A stretch of DNA of 64,000 nucleotides, from positions 2,356,001 to 2,420,000 of the forward strand of contig JAFKAC010000002.1 of NCBI GenBank assembly GCA_025766275.1, in the 5' to 3' direction. Made by a program: the position numbers and the translations under genes. This document shows, piece by piece, positions 55,692-64,000 of this stretch. The notes under the pieces are model-generated. The model did no database searches and was not told the DNA's origin. It worked only from the letters and a program-made list of their open reading frames with translations. The stretch is from Lactarius indigo (taxonomy: Eukaryota; Basidiomycota; Agaricomycetes; Russulales; Russulaceae). The number at the start of each line of letters is the position of its first letter. The stretch's first letter is position 1.

Positions 55692-58600
55692 TGGTACAGA
55701 GTTCATGATACGAGATGGTCTACTTGTACGCTACAAACATGGGAGAAATAGAAAGAAAAAAAAATCAAGATAAGTAAATGGGGTGTTGAAGGAACTATGA
55801 ACGACGTGAAGAACACCGAGGACATTTGGTCGACAACTAGTGGGGGTTTTAATTAAATTCAGAAACTTCCAGGAAAATTGTTAGGTGATAAATAAAATAG
55901 AATACCTCTCCATCTTGGACAACGCGTATCGGTTGGCTAGCGTGGTAAGGACGGTGAGGGAAAGCGCGCTTGGAGAGGGAATTAACTGACGTATAATATC
56001 TGCGACACCGACAAGGAGCACGAGCACGGCCGGATCGGGTGGCGCAGTCGAGAGGATGCGCAGCACTATTATAACATTGGGAGTCTTGGCAATCGATGTC
56101 GCACGATTCGGTGAGGATCAAATGACCACAAAGGGAGCTCTTTTTAAAGCTGAGGTGCCTATGACACATCTGGGATCACTCAAGTCAGTCCAATTAGGCT
56201 TCGAGAAAGGGCAAAGGGGGACCTTGGGGCGCGTCGGCGGAGGTAAGGGCTTTCGTCGGGGGACGGGGGTAAGGGGATGGGGGAGGTGAAAAGGGATTGC
56301 AGAAATGAGGCTTTTTGATCAAATCGTTCGATTTAAGTTTCAGATCGACCAGGGAGTCCATTCAGCTGGGTAAACCCTCCCTCGCCGCCGCCGCAACCTT
56401 CCAGTTAGACGGTTCTCCTACCCCCTCTTCGGACACGCAAGAAGTGCTCGTCCTTGCCTTATATGGAACAAGCGCAGAGCCCGCTTGCTCCACTTGCATC
56501 TATCGACCCTCCTTCCGACTGGCTAACCCTGACGAAACCACATGAGCACAGACCTCTTGGGGAAAGCAAATGAAATCGCATAACTTTCTGTGCGAAATGA
56601 ATGCCAGTCAAACTGACCGTCACGAACTTATCGGTCGGCGTACCCCACGTGCGTTTGCGCGCATCTCCTTTGGGTAAGGTTTAATTACGTTGCGCGACCG
56701 CACGTTCAGTTGCATCCGCCCTCCCTTGCGCTCTTTTCCAGATGACATCCAGTTGAGGGACGCTCTGGCTCTCTTGGTCCGTTGAGGAACACCGTGCCAT
56801 ATCACCCAAAATAAGTTATATTCTATGTAACGTTGATCGCTTCTCAGTCCGCGGAAGCGGGTTACCCGCCTCACCGCGTGTCCTGACTCGTTCTTTTCCT
56901 TCGTCAATCACGGGGTTCTCCTGCGGGTTTATTTCGCTGCGCATACAGTACGGTACTCACGCCGAGCCATTGGGCGAAGAGACCTTGCTTGTCCCACAGA
57001 TTCGCGCCTAACTTTTTCCTCCCATGCCTTCTTTTTTGTTTTTGCCGACGGACCACCCTTCTTTTTATATATTTCTGGACCATCTTCGCACATTCCGGTC
57101 GCCGCACTCGATTCTTGCTTGCCTTGTCCTTTGTACTTTGCTCTGCGATGTCATTTGTTCCAAAGTACAACATCGAACGGGGAATCAGAGAAAGAAAAAT
57201 ACCGAAAGGCGAAGGTCTTCTTGGCGTCGATTTGGGACCAGCGGTCACTTCCTTCAGGCCACAGCTCCACTCGGTGATATTAGTACTCAAAACAAGGTCC
57301 ATGGACGCACTCTCTGCGAGGCTTGTTCACGTCTTCGTTATTCCTATGGCTCTGTGGAACATAGTTGATCCGAGGAATATTATCTCTGCGACTACCTCGG
57401 CAACTACATTAATTCACCGTTGGCGTTCCACGATCGCTGTGGCACCTGACGGTGTATTTCAATTCAATTCCTTCCCGTAACTCCCTGAAATCTGATTGGC
57501 CGGATTTTGGAGCACCTTATGGAATGCCCACAGTGAAACCGTAATTCAATTCAGTTCTGAAAACCCTGTGGTCTGGACAGTCGGTTTGGATTCCATCGTG
57601 GAATGCCTGGGGCATATATATAACCCTTTGTGGTCAGCAGGTGTTCAACGAATTACGCCGCGGGGCAAAGAGCTCGTAATTGAAGACGAAGCACCACTGT
57701 ATTGGGGGTGCACGTTACGATATGCTCTTCTGATTCCGTTATCCTTTCCTTTCCGTCTTCGAGCGGCGCAAAGATCGTTCGAGTAATCGTTATCATCGCG
57801 GGATGATAACCTGTGGGTAACGTCTCCGCGACATGTGCTCTAACGGACACTGACACTTCCGGAGTTACAGTCCCATTTTGTTTACTTCTGACAGCAGCCA
57901 TGTAGCGGCCAGGGTTATCTGAGGGTCTGCGCGCCGAGATTGACAGTCGTTTACGAGGTTCTGGTGGCGAAAATCCACTGCGAACGTTCCCTTTCTTAGG
58001 CAAGACATAATTGACGTAAGGCATCCTGTTCCACGACGTTGTTCCATGAGTCGCGGTGTGAGAGAGGATTTCACGCGTCCCCCCGAATACCCACACGCCT
58101 CCGTTCACTCTGACAAGTGTTCTTTTCCAACTTTAATTAGCACGGCGTTGCTGCTACATGTACACTACCGCCGCGGCCAAGGCAGCAAAGATCCCGTCAA
58201 TGGCTACGGAGGATCCTATTCTTTCTTATCTTTGGAAATCATTTTTTGCTTGCTCTCTCCACTTTTCCGTGCTTCTTCGGTGTTGTTGCTGTTGCTGTTG
58301 TCCCACTACTACTGTAATCCGTGATCGTACGTGACATGCAACGCCGTTTTCCTTTATGGTTACAGTACTGTATGGTTGTTTGGCCCATTCAGTAGGTCGT
58401 AGATAATTCAAGGCCAGAAAGATCCGCGGATCTGTCGCTCTCGCCCTATTGTTGCCGGCTTCGTTGGCAGCTGTCAAAGCCAGGCCAGGCCAAATTCCTT
58501 ACCTGAGTGACAGTCTGTCTGCCGTGCCATGATAGAATTTTGAAATTATCTGTCTCTATAGAAGAACGATATACTGTAACGAGAACGGGCTCGATTTCGC

Positions 58601-58693
58601 GATCGACTTTTCGGCGAACATAGGACCAAATGGGCACTTCATTAAGAATATGCTACAGAAAACGACTGGGTAATGGAATCTAAGTGAGGGATC
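55692..58693. other. 3-kb gene-poor region between RAD3 and YME1
   Basis: No gene supported despite several open frames of 60-150 codons on both strands (e.g. minus 58108-57653, which begins at GTG, and + 56989-57480); none shows family motifs or coherent exon structure. Contents noticed: A-tract at 55760, a G-run cluster at 56258-56283 and a short ttgttgctgttgctgttg run near 58286. It holds the 3' flanks of two converging genes; small unrecognised genes cannot be excluded. Confidence 0.45.
56258..56283 (+). other. Potential G-quadruplex sequence
   Basis: Four runs of four to five G separated by 2-3 nt loops (GGGGG-ac-GGGGG-taa-GGGG-at-GGGGG). Runs this long with short loops are predicted to fold stably. 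Function is unknown. Confidence 0.6.
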
Positions 58694-61600
58694 CTATGAT
58701 GCGGCTGCAGCTGCCGGTGCCGGCGATGGCTCTGGTGCTGGCACACCTATGCGAGACAGGTCCTCACTGATGACATCGTGGATATTCCGAATGGGCTCTC
58801 CCTGGATCACCTTCTTCACCTCTTCCATGTCGAGTGTTTCGTGCTCAATAAGTGCTAGGGCAAGCTGTTGTATGTGTGATTGAGCGAGCTGACATCAGAT
58901 GGAGCCATCAAACAGAAAGCGGTCGGTACACGCACCCGATGGAGCTCTTGTTTCTTCGATCGGAGAAGGGTGAAGACCCGAGCTTGGCCAGCTTGCAGCA
59001 ATCTGGATTGCCACGATCATCAATCGTCAATTAGATCGGGACCAGACAACTTGGAGCAGATGAGCCCGTACCTCCGTACTTCGCCCTCAACCTCTTCGCG
59101 CTTGCTCGTGGAGATGCTCTCTTCTTGATCGTTGAGATACACTGGACCAATTTTTTCCGAATAACCCCAATTCTGCGGTAAGAGCGTCAGACCGTTGCCA
59201 TTTCCGACCCATCGACGATGCGTTAGTGAGAGCGGGGACAGACTTACCTTTACCATCCGCGTGGCGGTGGCGGTCGCTTTCCTCAGATCGGACGATGCGC
59301 CACTCGTGACGTTCTCCGCGCCAAAAATTAATTCCTCAGCAACGCGACCGCCAAGTGCAACGTCTATGTCAGCCAAGAACTCCTTCTGCGTCACCATCAG
59401 CCTGTCGTCTTTCGGTAATTGGGACGTCTGTTTTTCCGTCAGCATTTTGGCCAGGAGAAAGAGAGGGTAGTATGTGATGAGACCCACGACTCCGAGTGCG
59501 TGTCCGCGTGGCACGCAGGTAACTTTGTGCAAAGGCATCGCACCGTCGGTGTAAAGCGCTGTGAGCGCATGGCCACCTTCGTGATACGCTGTGAGACGCT
59601 TGACTTTCTCGTCGATATAAGAGCTCCGTCGTTCCGCTCCCATGACAATACGGTCCTGTAGACATAATATTTAGTCCAAAACTCGATTGCGATGTGGCAA
59701 CGGCACAGACCTTAGCCCACTCCAAGTGTTTCAGGTCAACTGACTTGCACTGTTCTTTGGAGGCTTGAATTGCTGCTTGGCTAGTGTGATTGTTAATAAT
59801 GGAGAACAAAAAAAAAAAGGTGAGTTTGGCAATGCGTACTTGACCATGTTCTGCAGGTCGGCACCCGAGAAGCCTGGAGTCCCCCGTGCCAAAATCATAG
59901 GATCGACGTCGGGACTGACAACGATTTCCTTCATGTGGTGTACCAAAATTTGAGCGCGTCCGCGAATGTCAGGAAGTGGAACAGCAATATGCCTATCGAA
60001 ACGTCCTGGTCGAACGAGAGCTCTTTCAACAGCGTCAGAGATTCCTAAGTGAGTTGGCTGAATGGAGTTACGCACTCGTCGAGCGACTCTGGGAAATTGG
60101 TTGCCGCAATTACAATGACACCTTCGTCTTGCAAGAAACCATCCATCTCTACAAGCAGCTGATTGAGGGTCTGCTTCATGTACTGTTGGTCACGAGCGCT
60201 GCGCTTTCCTCCGACGGCGTCAAGCTCGTCGATGAATATAATAGCGGGCTGCTTCTTCCGTGCCGTTGCGAAAAGCTCGCGCACGCGTTTGGCACCGACA
60301 CCGACGAACATCTCGTCAAATTCGGAGCTATGTCGCGTTGGGAGGTGAAACCACATAGCAGAGGCGTAGCAGGGGTCACGTACCCTGACGCGAAAAGGAA
60401 TGGAACACCAGCCTCGCCGGCCACAGCTCTCGCAAGCATGGTCTTGCCAGTTCCAGGTTCACCGGTGAGGAGCACGCCCTTCGGGAGCTTACCGCCGAGT
60501 TCCGCGAACTTTGAGGGGTCCTTCAGAAACGCAACCACGTCTTTGAGCTCCTCTTTGGCCTCGTCAACGCCATGCACGTCGCTAAAGCGAACGGGCTTGC
60601 TCGATTCGTGGGGTTCGAATTCGGATTGACGGGGAGCGGCCTTGACGAGTCCAGAATTTTCGACCAGGACAGAAAGGATGGTAAGGACGACTGGTAAGAA
60701 AGTGTCAGGATACGTGATTCACACACAAAAAAAGACGACTTGCAGAAAGTAGCAATGCCCGCAAAGACCAAAAAGCGAGCAAAACTCGGGATCCATGCAC
60801 CTTTACCTGGGACCAGAGGGTAAGGGATCGAGCGGAGAGGATAAATCGTAGCTAGAACGACTCACGCTCTTTGATTATGACGTGAACCGGATTACCGCTG
60901 CCACCCTGGCCGGCGCTGAGGGCCTCGAGAAGTTTGGCCATGTCGGCAGACATCAGGTGATTGGGAGAGCCCAACCCCGAAGGGGGAGAAAGGGGCTCGA
61001 CGGTCGAGCCTGCGAGGACCGATGAGGCGATTTCTTGGCTACGAGAAGTCGGAAGCGGTGAGGGTGATGCTTGCTGCGCAGATGCTGACGCGGAAGAGTC
61101 CGCTTGTTGGGCTGGTGTTAATGCAGGTGCGGGAGCAGATGAGTGTGGTGATGTTGACTCAGTTGCGGGTGTAGGTGTGCTTGTGGGTGACGGAGTAACG
61201 AGCGGGTAGGCAGCAAGGAGGGATTCACGCCTCCGAACTGCAGGGTTGATCGACGCCTCCTTGTTAGCTTTTAGGAGAGCCTGGAGGTAATACTCGAAGG
61301 CCTTGTCCGAATGGAGGAGAGGCGAGGTAGCATCCTATGAACATGCATATATGGAACAATAGGTCAGCGAGAGAAGACGAAATTTGAGGTTTTGAAGGGA
61401 GAAAGAACGGACGAACAAATTCGGACATCCTCTCCCAGCGGTTGATTATGAGCTCATATCCGGGCTGGATGTTGGTCTCTGAGAGCGCCTGAAAGAGGGC
61501 GAGCTGTTTCTCGACGTCGTAGGGATGGGAATTGGCGTCAGCTTCTATTCTGGCTACGTGGGCCACTGCATGGGGAGAAGGAGTCGGAGAAGAAGGTTTT

Positions 61601-61794
61601 GAAGAAAAGATTGACCCGAGGGAGATTGTACGACAAGGGATTAGGGTAAAGTGAGGATGCCGAGGAACGGGGAACGGGAAGGAGAAGCGGGCAGTGGAGA
61701 AGGAGACAATGCGAGGATTATGGAAAGAATGTAAAGGCGTTAGATGGTATCGCGAGGGAGCGGTGAACAGTCTGAGCCTCGTCAGACTGGCCAT
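58694..61794 (-). CDS. YME1: Mitochondrial i-AAA protease (Yme1, FtsH family)
   Basis: Twelve exons (minus): 61794-61417, 61334-60866, 60806-60744, 60690-60384, 60327-60076, 60022-59840, 59780-59711, 59655-59488, 59427-59248, 59172-59072, 59002-58936 and 58864-58694; about 802 aa. This inner-membrane ATP-dependent zinc protease faces the intermembrane space. The N-terminus is Arg/Ser/Phe-rich (presequence). A single membrane segment, [11 protein letters not shown] continuing [10 protein letters not shown], precedes the AAA domain: Walker [11 protein letters not shown], Walker [13 protein letters not shown], second region of homology [10 protein letters not shown]. The protease site is HEGGH ([14 protein letters not shown]), with the third zinc ligand region near [14 protein letters not shown]. 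The intron at 60743-60691 has a GC donor (gcaagt) and lies inside the membrane segment. Confidence 0.94.
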
Positions 61795-61858
61795 TTGGCT
61801 CACAAAATGTAGCTGCAGACGGCGACGCGACACTGGTCAGTTTATGTAACACGTTACA
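61795..61858. promoter_or_regulatory. Very short divergent promoter of YME1 and the GCIP-like gene
   Basis: Only 64 bp between the two start codons. No TATA box. Sequence includes ctgcagacggcgacgcgacac; promoter elements and both 5' UTRs must overlap each other or the neighbouring transcripts. Confidence 0.5.
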
Positions 61859-62981
61859 ATGTCTGACCCTCTTAAAGTCCTCCTCGCCGCGCTCGCCCAG
61901 ACCTGCACACAATCCATCTCAGCCATCAGGACAGCCCCAGACACCCAGAACATCCCGCTGTCCACTCTACGCACAGATTTCCTATCTCTCCTTTCCCTGA
62001 TCCATTCAAATACAACCAAACTATCCATCGCGCTCAATCCGTCCAGCCCGGCCTTCTCTGCCGCCCAACGCCCCTTGAAGGACCTCATCACCAATTCGTC
62101 CACGCTTGCGTCCAATGCTTCTTTGTTTTTTCCCGATGTTCACGGCTGCACTCTCACTGCAGAGGTGCACTCAATAGCGAAAAGCGTACTCACCGCTCTC
62201 GAAGATCTCGCACGTGCACACCTCTCTCTCATAACAAGAGATCCGACCGAGGCCGGGTCCGAAGAATATCTTTCCAAGACCGGGATAGTTCACGAACTCG
62301 TCGCACAGGCGAAAGCCGGCTACCCTCAGGGCCTCTCCAGAACTAATCTCGTTGCCGTCCGTAAGCGCTGGCTAGAGCATTCGGAAACCGTTTCAGATGC
62401 GGATGCGATGCTCGAGCGAGAAGCCTTTGCGTCTGACGACGACAAGGACGATTTTGGGGATGGCTGGGACGAACCTGAGCTTGATCTTGGCAGTGATTCG
62501 GGCGAACAGACCACCAAGCAGAAGGAAGTCGCAAAGAAAGTACGGCACTCTCTTCTCTTCTCCCTCCTCTCTGATACCGGTTCACCTCGTTTGTACCCAG
62601 ATTTGGCCTGTCGTACACCACGCTTCGGAACTCCTTAAAGACATCCACATTGCGCTCCTGTCTCCCACGCCGTCCCGAGCACAGTCACCCCCGAATGCTC
62701 TACTCGACGACCTAGCGGACTCGGCCCCACCATTTGCAGCTGCGGTAGATAATTTAGCTGACGAGATCTTCGATTTCCCAGATGATCCAACAGACTTTGA
62801 CCAAAGTCGCAATGAATTTGCTCGTGCCCTCGCCGCAGTAGCGAATGCCGTAAAAGCCTTCTGGAAAGGCAAGGAAGACGCCAGGCCAGTAAGCCATAAG
62901 GGTAGTAGGGCATATTTCGTCGATCAGTTCGCAGAATTGAATGTAGCCGTCGAGTCTGTTGAGTGGATGCACACGTCTTGA
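61859..62981 (+). CDS. GCIP / cyclin-D1-binding-protein-1-like protein
   Basis: Two exons, 61859-62539 and 62601-62981; about 353 aa. All-helical protein. N-terminal region DPLKVLLAALAQTCTQSI and a central acidic patch (ASDDDKDDFGDGWDEPELD) are followed by HHASELLKDIHIALL and a C-terminal helical segment with AAVDNLADEIFDF and QFAELNVAVESVEWM. Length, acidic middle and the C-terminal helices resemble the Grap2 and cyclin-D-interacting (GCIP/CCNDBP1) family, which in animals binds helix-loop-helix and cyclin proteins; the fungal role is unknown. Assignment is from overall pattern, so moderate. Confidence 0.65.
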
Positions 62982-63236
62982 TGTTCGTGCCCCGAATAAA
63001 TCTACAACTACGTTTACGAGTCCATATATTGTGAAAGTTCAAGTAAGTACTACGAAGCGTGAAAAAGTCCCATTAGATTCACTGTTCATACGGGAGATGT
63101 CCGTCAAAGAGGCATCTCCCTGGCAGTCAATTTCTTTCGTGAAAGAGAGCGTCGGCTCGTGTGGTTCGTTAGGCATAGGACCGCGATCAGGGACCGCAAG
63201 ATCCGACCAAACGTAATAGTCCGTGTCCAAAAAAGG

Positions 63237-64000
63237 TCATCCAAGATCCAGAAAGAGTCCGTCCAAAAGTCGTGCCGCATCGGCAAGGCCCGTCTTACGT
63301 GATGTTTTGGCTCGCGGTCTGCAGCGTTTGCTGGATGCCGCTCTCGCCAGTTCTGAATGAAGCCATATATGATCAGTCCGCGCACTGGACACGAGGTTGA
63401 CAACGCACCCAAGAATTCCGTAACCGTCATTGGGTGAGGTACCGAGCGTTCCTGGTCCATTAGGACTCTGTACAAACGTGCCCGCAGCGGCTGAAGGTTT
63501 TGTTGAGACCACTATAAACAAAAAAGGTCAATGATTGTTGTTGGGCACAAATGGTTAGTGGACGAACCTGGTATTGGGTCATCCCACTAAGACCAGCCTG
63601 GATACCGGCTAGGGGAATCACAATCATTAGCACCCGACATTGGTGAAGCGCGACTGTTTTGACGATCACAGACCTTGCAACCACGTTGCGTACGCAGATT
63701 GACGCTGTTGATCAGTGACGCCTGTGCCGAATGACCCTGGGCTCTGGCCTGCACAAAGAGAGTGAGCAACATCGAAATGTCATATAACACAACGCCTCAC
63801 GCTTCTGGTTCTGCGATGTCGCGACCGGAGATGTGGCGTTGAAAGGGACAAATGCCGGAAGGTTGTCCTGAGTGACAAGACCAAAGCCAGTGAGCGCTAC
63901 GGGCTTGCCGACGCTACACAATTGGGCTGATGCTGAGCAAACAGGTACCTGTCATATGAAATGAACTCACGCAAAGGCTGACGCGGCTTGCGCCTGGATC
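63237..64000 (-). pseudogene. 3' part of a GH5-like (endo-mannanase type) glycoside hydrolase, frame broken near the end
   Basis: Minus strand, continuing past the window edge. Exons seen: 64000-~63970, 63926-63801, 63748-63674, 63608-63568 and from 63511. The peptide contains VGKPVALTGFGLVTQDNLPA, TDQQRQSAYATWLQAGIQAG and LSGMTQYQ then WSQQN, a pattern of the last strands of secreted GH5 endo-mannanases/cellulases. In the usual family version a Glu (TEFG) stands where this has Gly (TGFG); that Glu is typically the catalytic nucleophile. After WSQQN the expected TSPNDGYGI tail is present but in another frame (63430-63400), so a frameshift has occurred or an intron is missed. Probably a degenerate copy; the N-terminal half is outside the window. 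Confidence 0.5.

Noticed and set aside
56904..57480. Overlapping open frames on both strands (132 and 163 codons)
   Set aside because: Composition looks non-coding, no domain recognised, and neither has a supported start or exon neighbours.
57653..58108. Minus-strand open frame of 151 codons in the RAD3-YME1 gap
   Set aside because: It begins at GTG, has no family motifs, no convincing splice context, and overlaps another unremarkable frame on the other strand.
58275..58310. Triplet repeat (gctgtt) run
   Set aside because: Only a few imperfect units; not a significant microsatellite.
1..64000. CRISPR arrays, bacterial operons or prophage
   Set aside because: Intron-rich eukaryotic genes throughout and no regularly spaced repeats seen.

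Overview
The window is nuclear DNA of a filamentous basidiomycete, most likely an Agaricomycete. Genes are dense and split by many short (about 45-60 nt) GT-AG introns. Proteins are fungal throughout: a conventional kinesin with the fungal-type tail, Sec16, Pik1, Kre2/Mnt1-type mannosyltransferases, a Nur1-like protein, and a relic with an N-terminal domain resembling the Goodbye domain of fungal STAND/NLR-like proteins. A Rhizoctonia/Ceratobasidium-like source is a guess from gene style, not something the sequence proves. I built the gene models by hand from splice signals and protein conservation. All the intact protein models close in frame; exon edges may be off by a base or two.

Layout. 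0-1.9 kb: 3' end of kinesin-1. 3.2-6.3 kb: a Pumilio (Puf) RNA-binding protein. 6.9-25.2 kb is dominated by secretory-pathway genes: SEC16 (ER exit sites), OST3 (oligosaccharyltransferase), PIK1 (Golgi PI 4-kinase) and a tandem array of three GT15 alpha-1,2-mannosyltransferases, interrupted by a frameshifted pseudogene. 25.3-27.5 kb: a CCCH-finger/coiled-coil protein. 27.7 kb: an intron-containing tRNA-Ile(UAU). 28.1-30.5 kb: a small soluble ABC ATPase and TOM40. 30.7-34.3 kb: a coiled-coil membrane protein carrying a 170-bp inverted-repeat element, and a Nur1-like nuclear-rim protein. 34.5-39 kb: fructose-1,6-bisphosphatase, a four-finger C2H2 factor and a Pmp3-domain protein. 39.7-42.3 kb: a decayed NLR-like/ankyrin relic and gene-poor DNA. 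42.3-49.6 kb: trifunctional C1-THF synthase, mitochondrial GrpE, mitochondrial Phe-tRNA synthetase and a basic nuclear-type protein. 50.1-55.7 kb: an F-box protein and the TFIIH helicase Rad3/XPD. 55.7-58.7 kb: gene-poor. 58.7-64 kb: i-AAA protease Yme1, a GCIP-like protein and the 3' part of a GH5-like glycosidase.

How the genes relate. Sec16, Ost3, Pik1 and the GT15 enzymes act in successive steps of making, exporting and mannosylating cell-surface glycoproteins. Tom40, GrpE, mtPheRS and Yme1 serve mitochondrial import, folding, translation and quality control. Neighbours often sit head to head with only 60-130 bp between start codons, so several promoters are probably shared.

The most unusual signals are a 10-nt microexon kept at the same position and phase in all three GT15 paralogues, a 5-nt microexon in the kinesin tail, a third GT15 copy that has lost hallmark active-site residues, an insertion element inside a gene, GC-AG introns, and introns whose retention would keep the reading frame.
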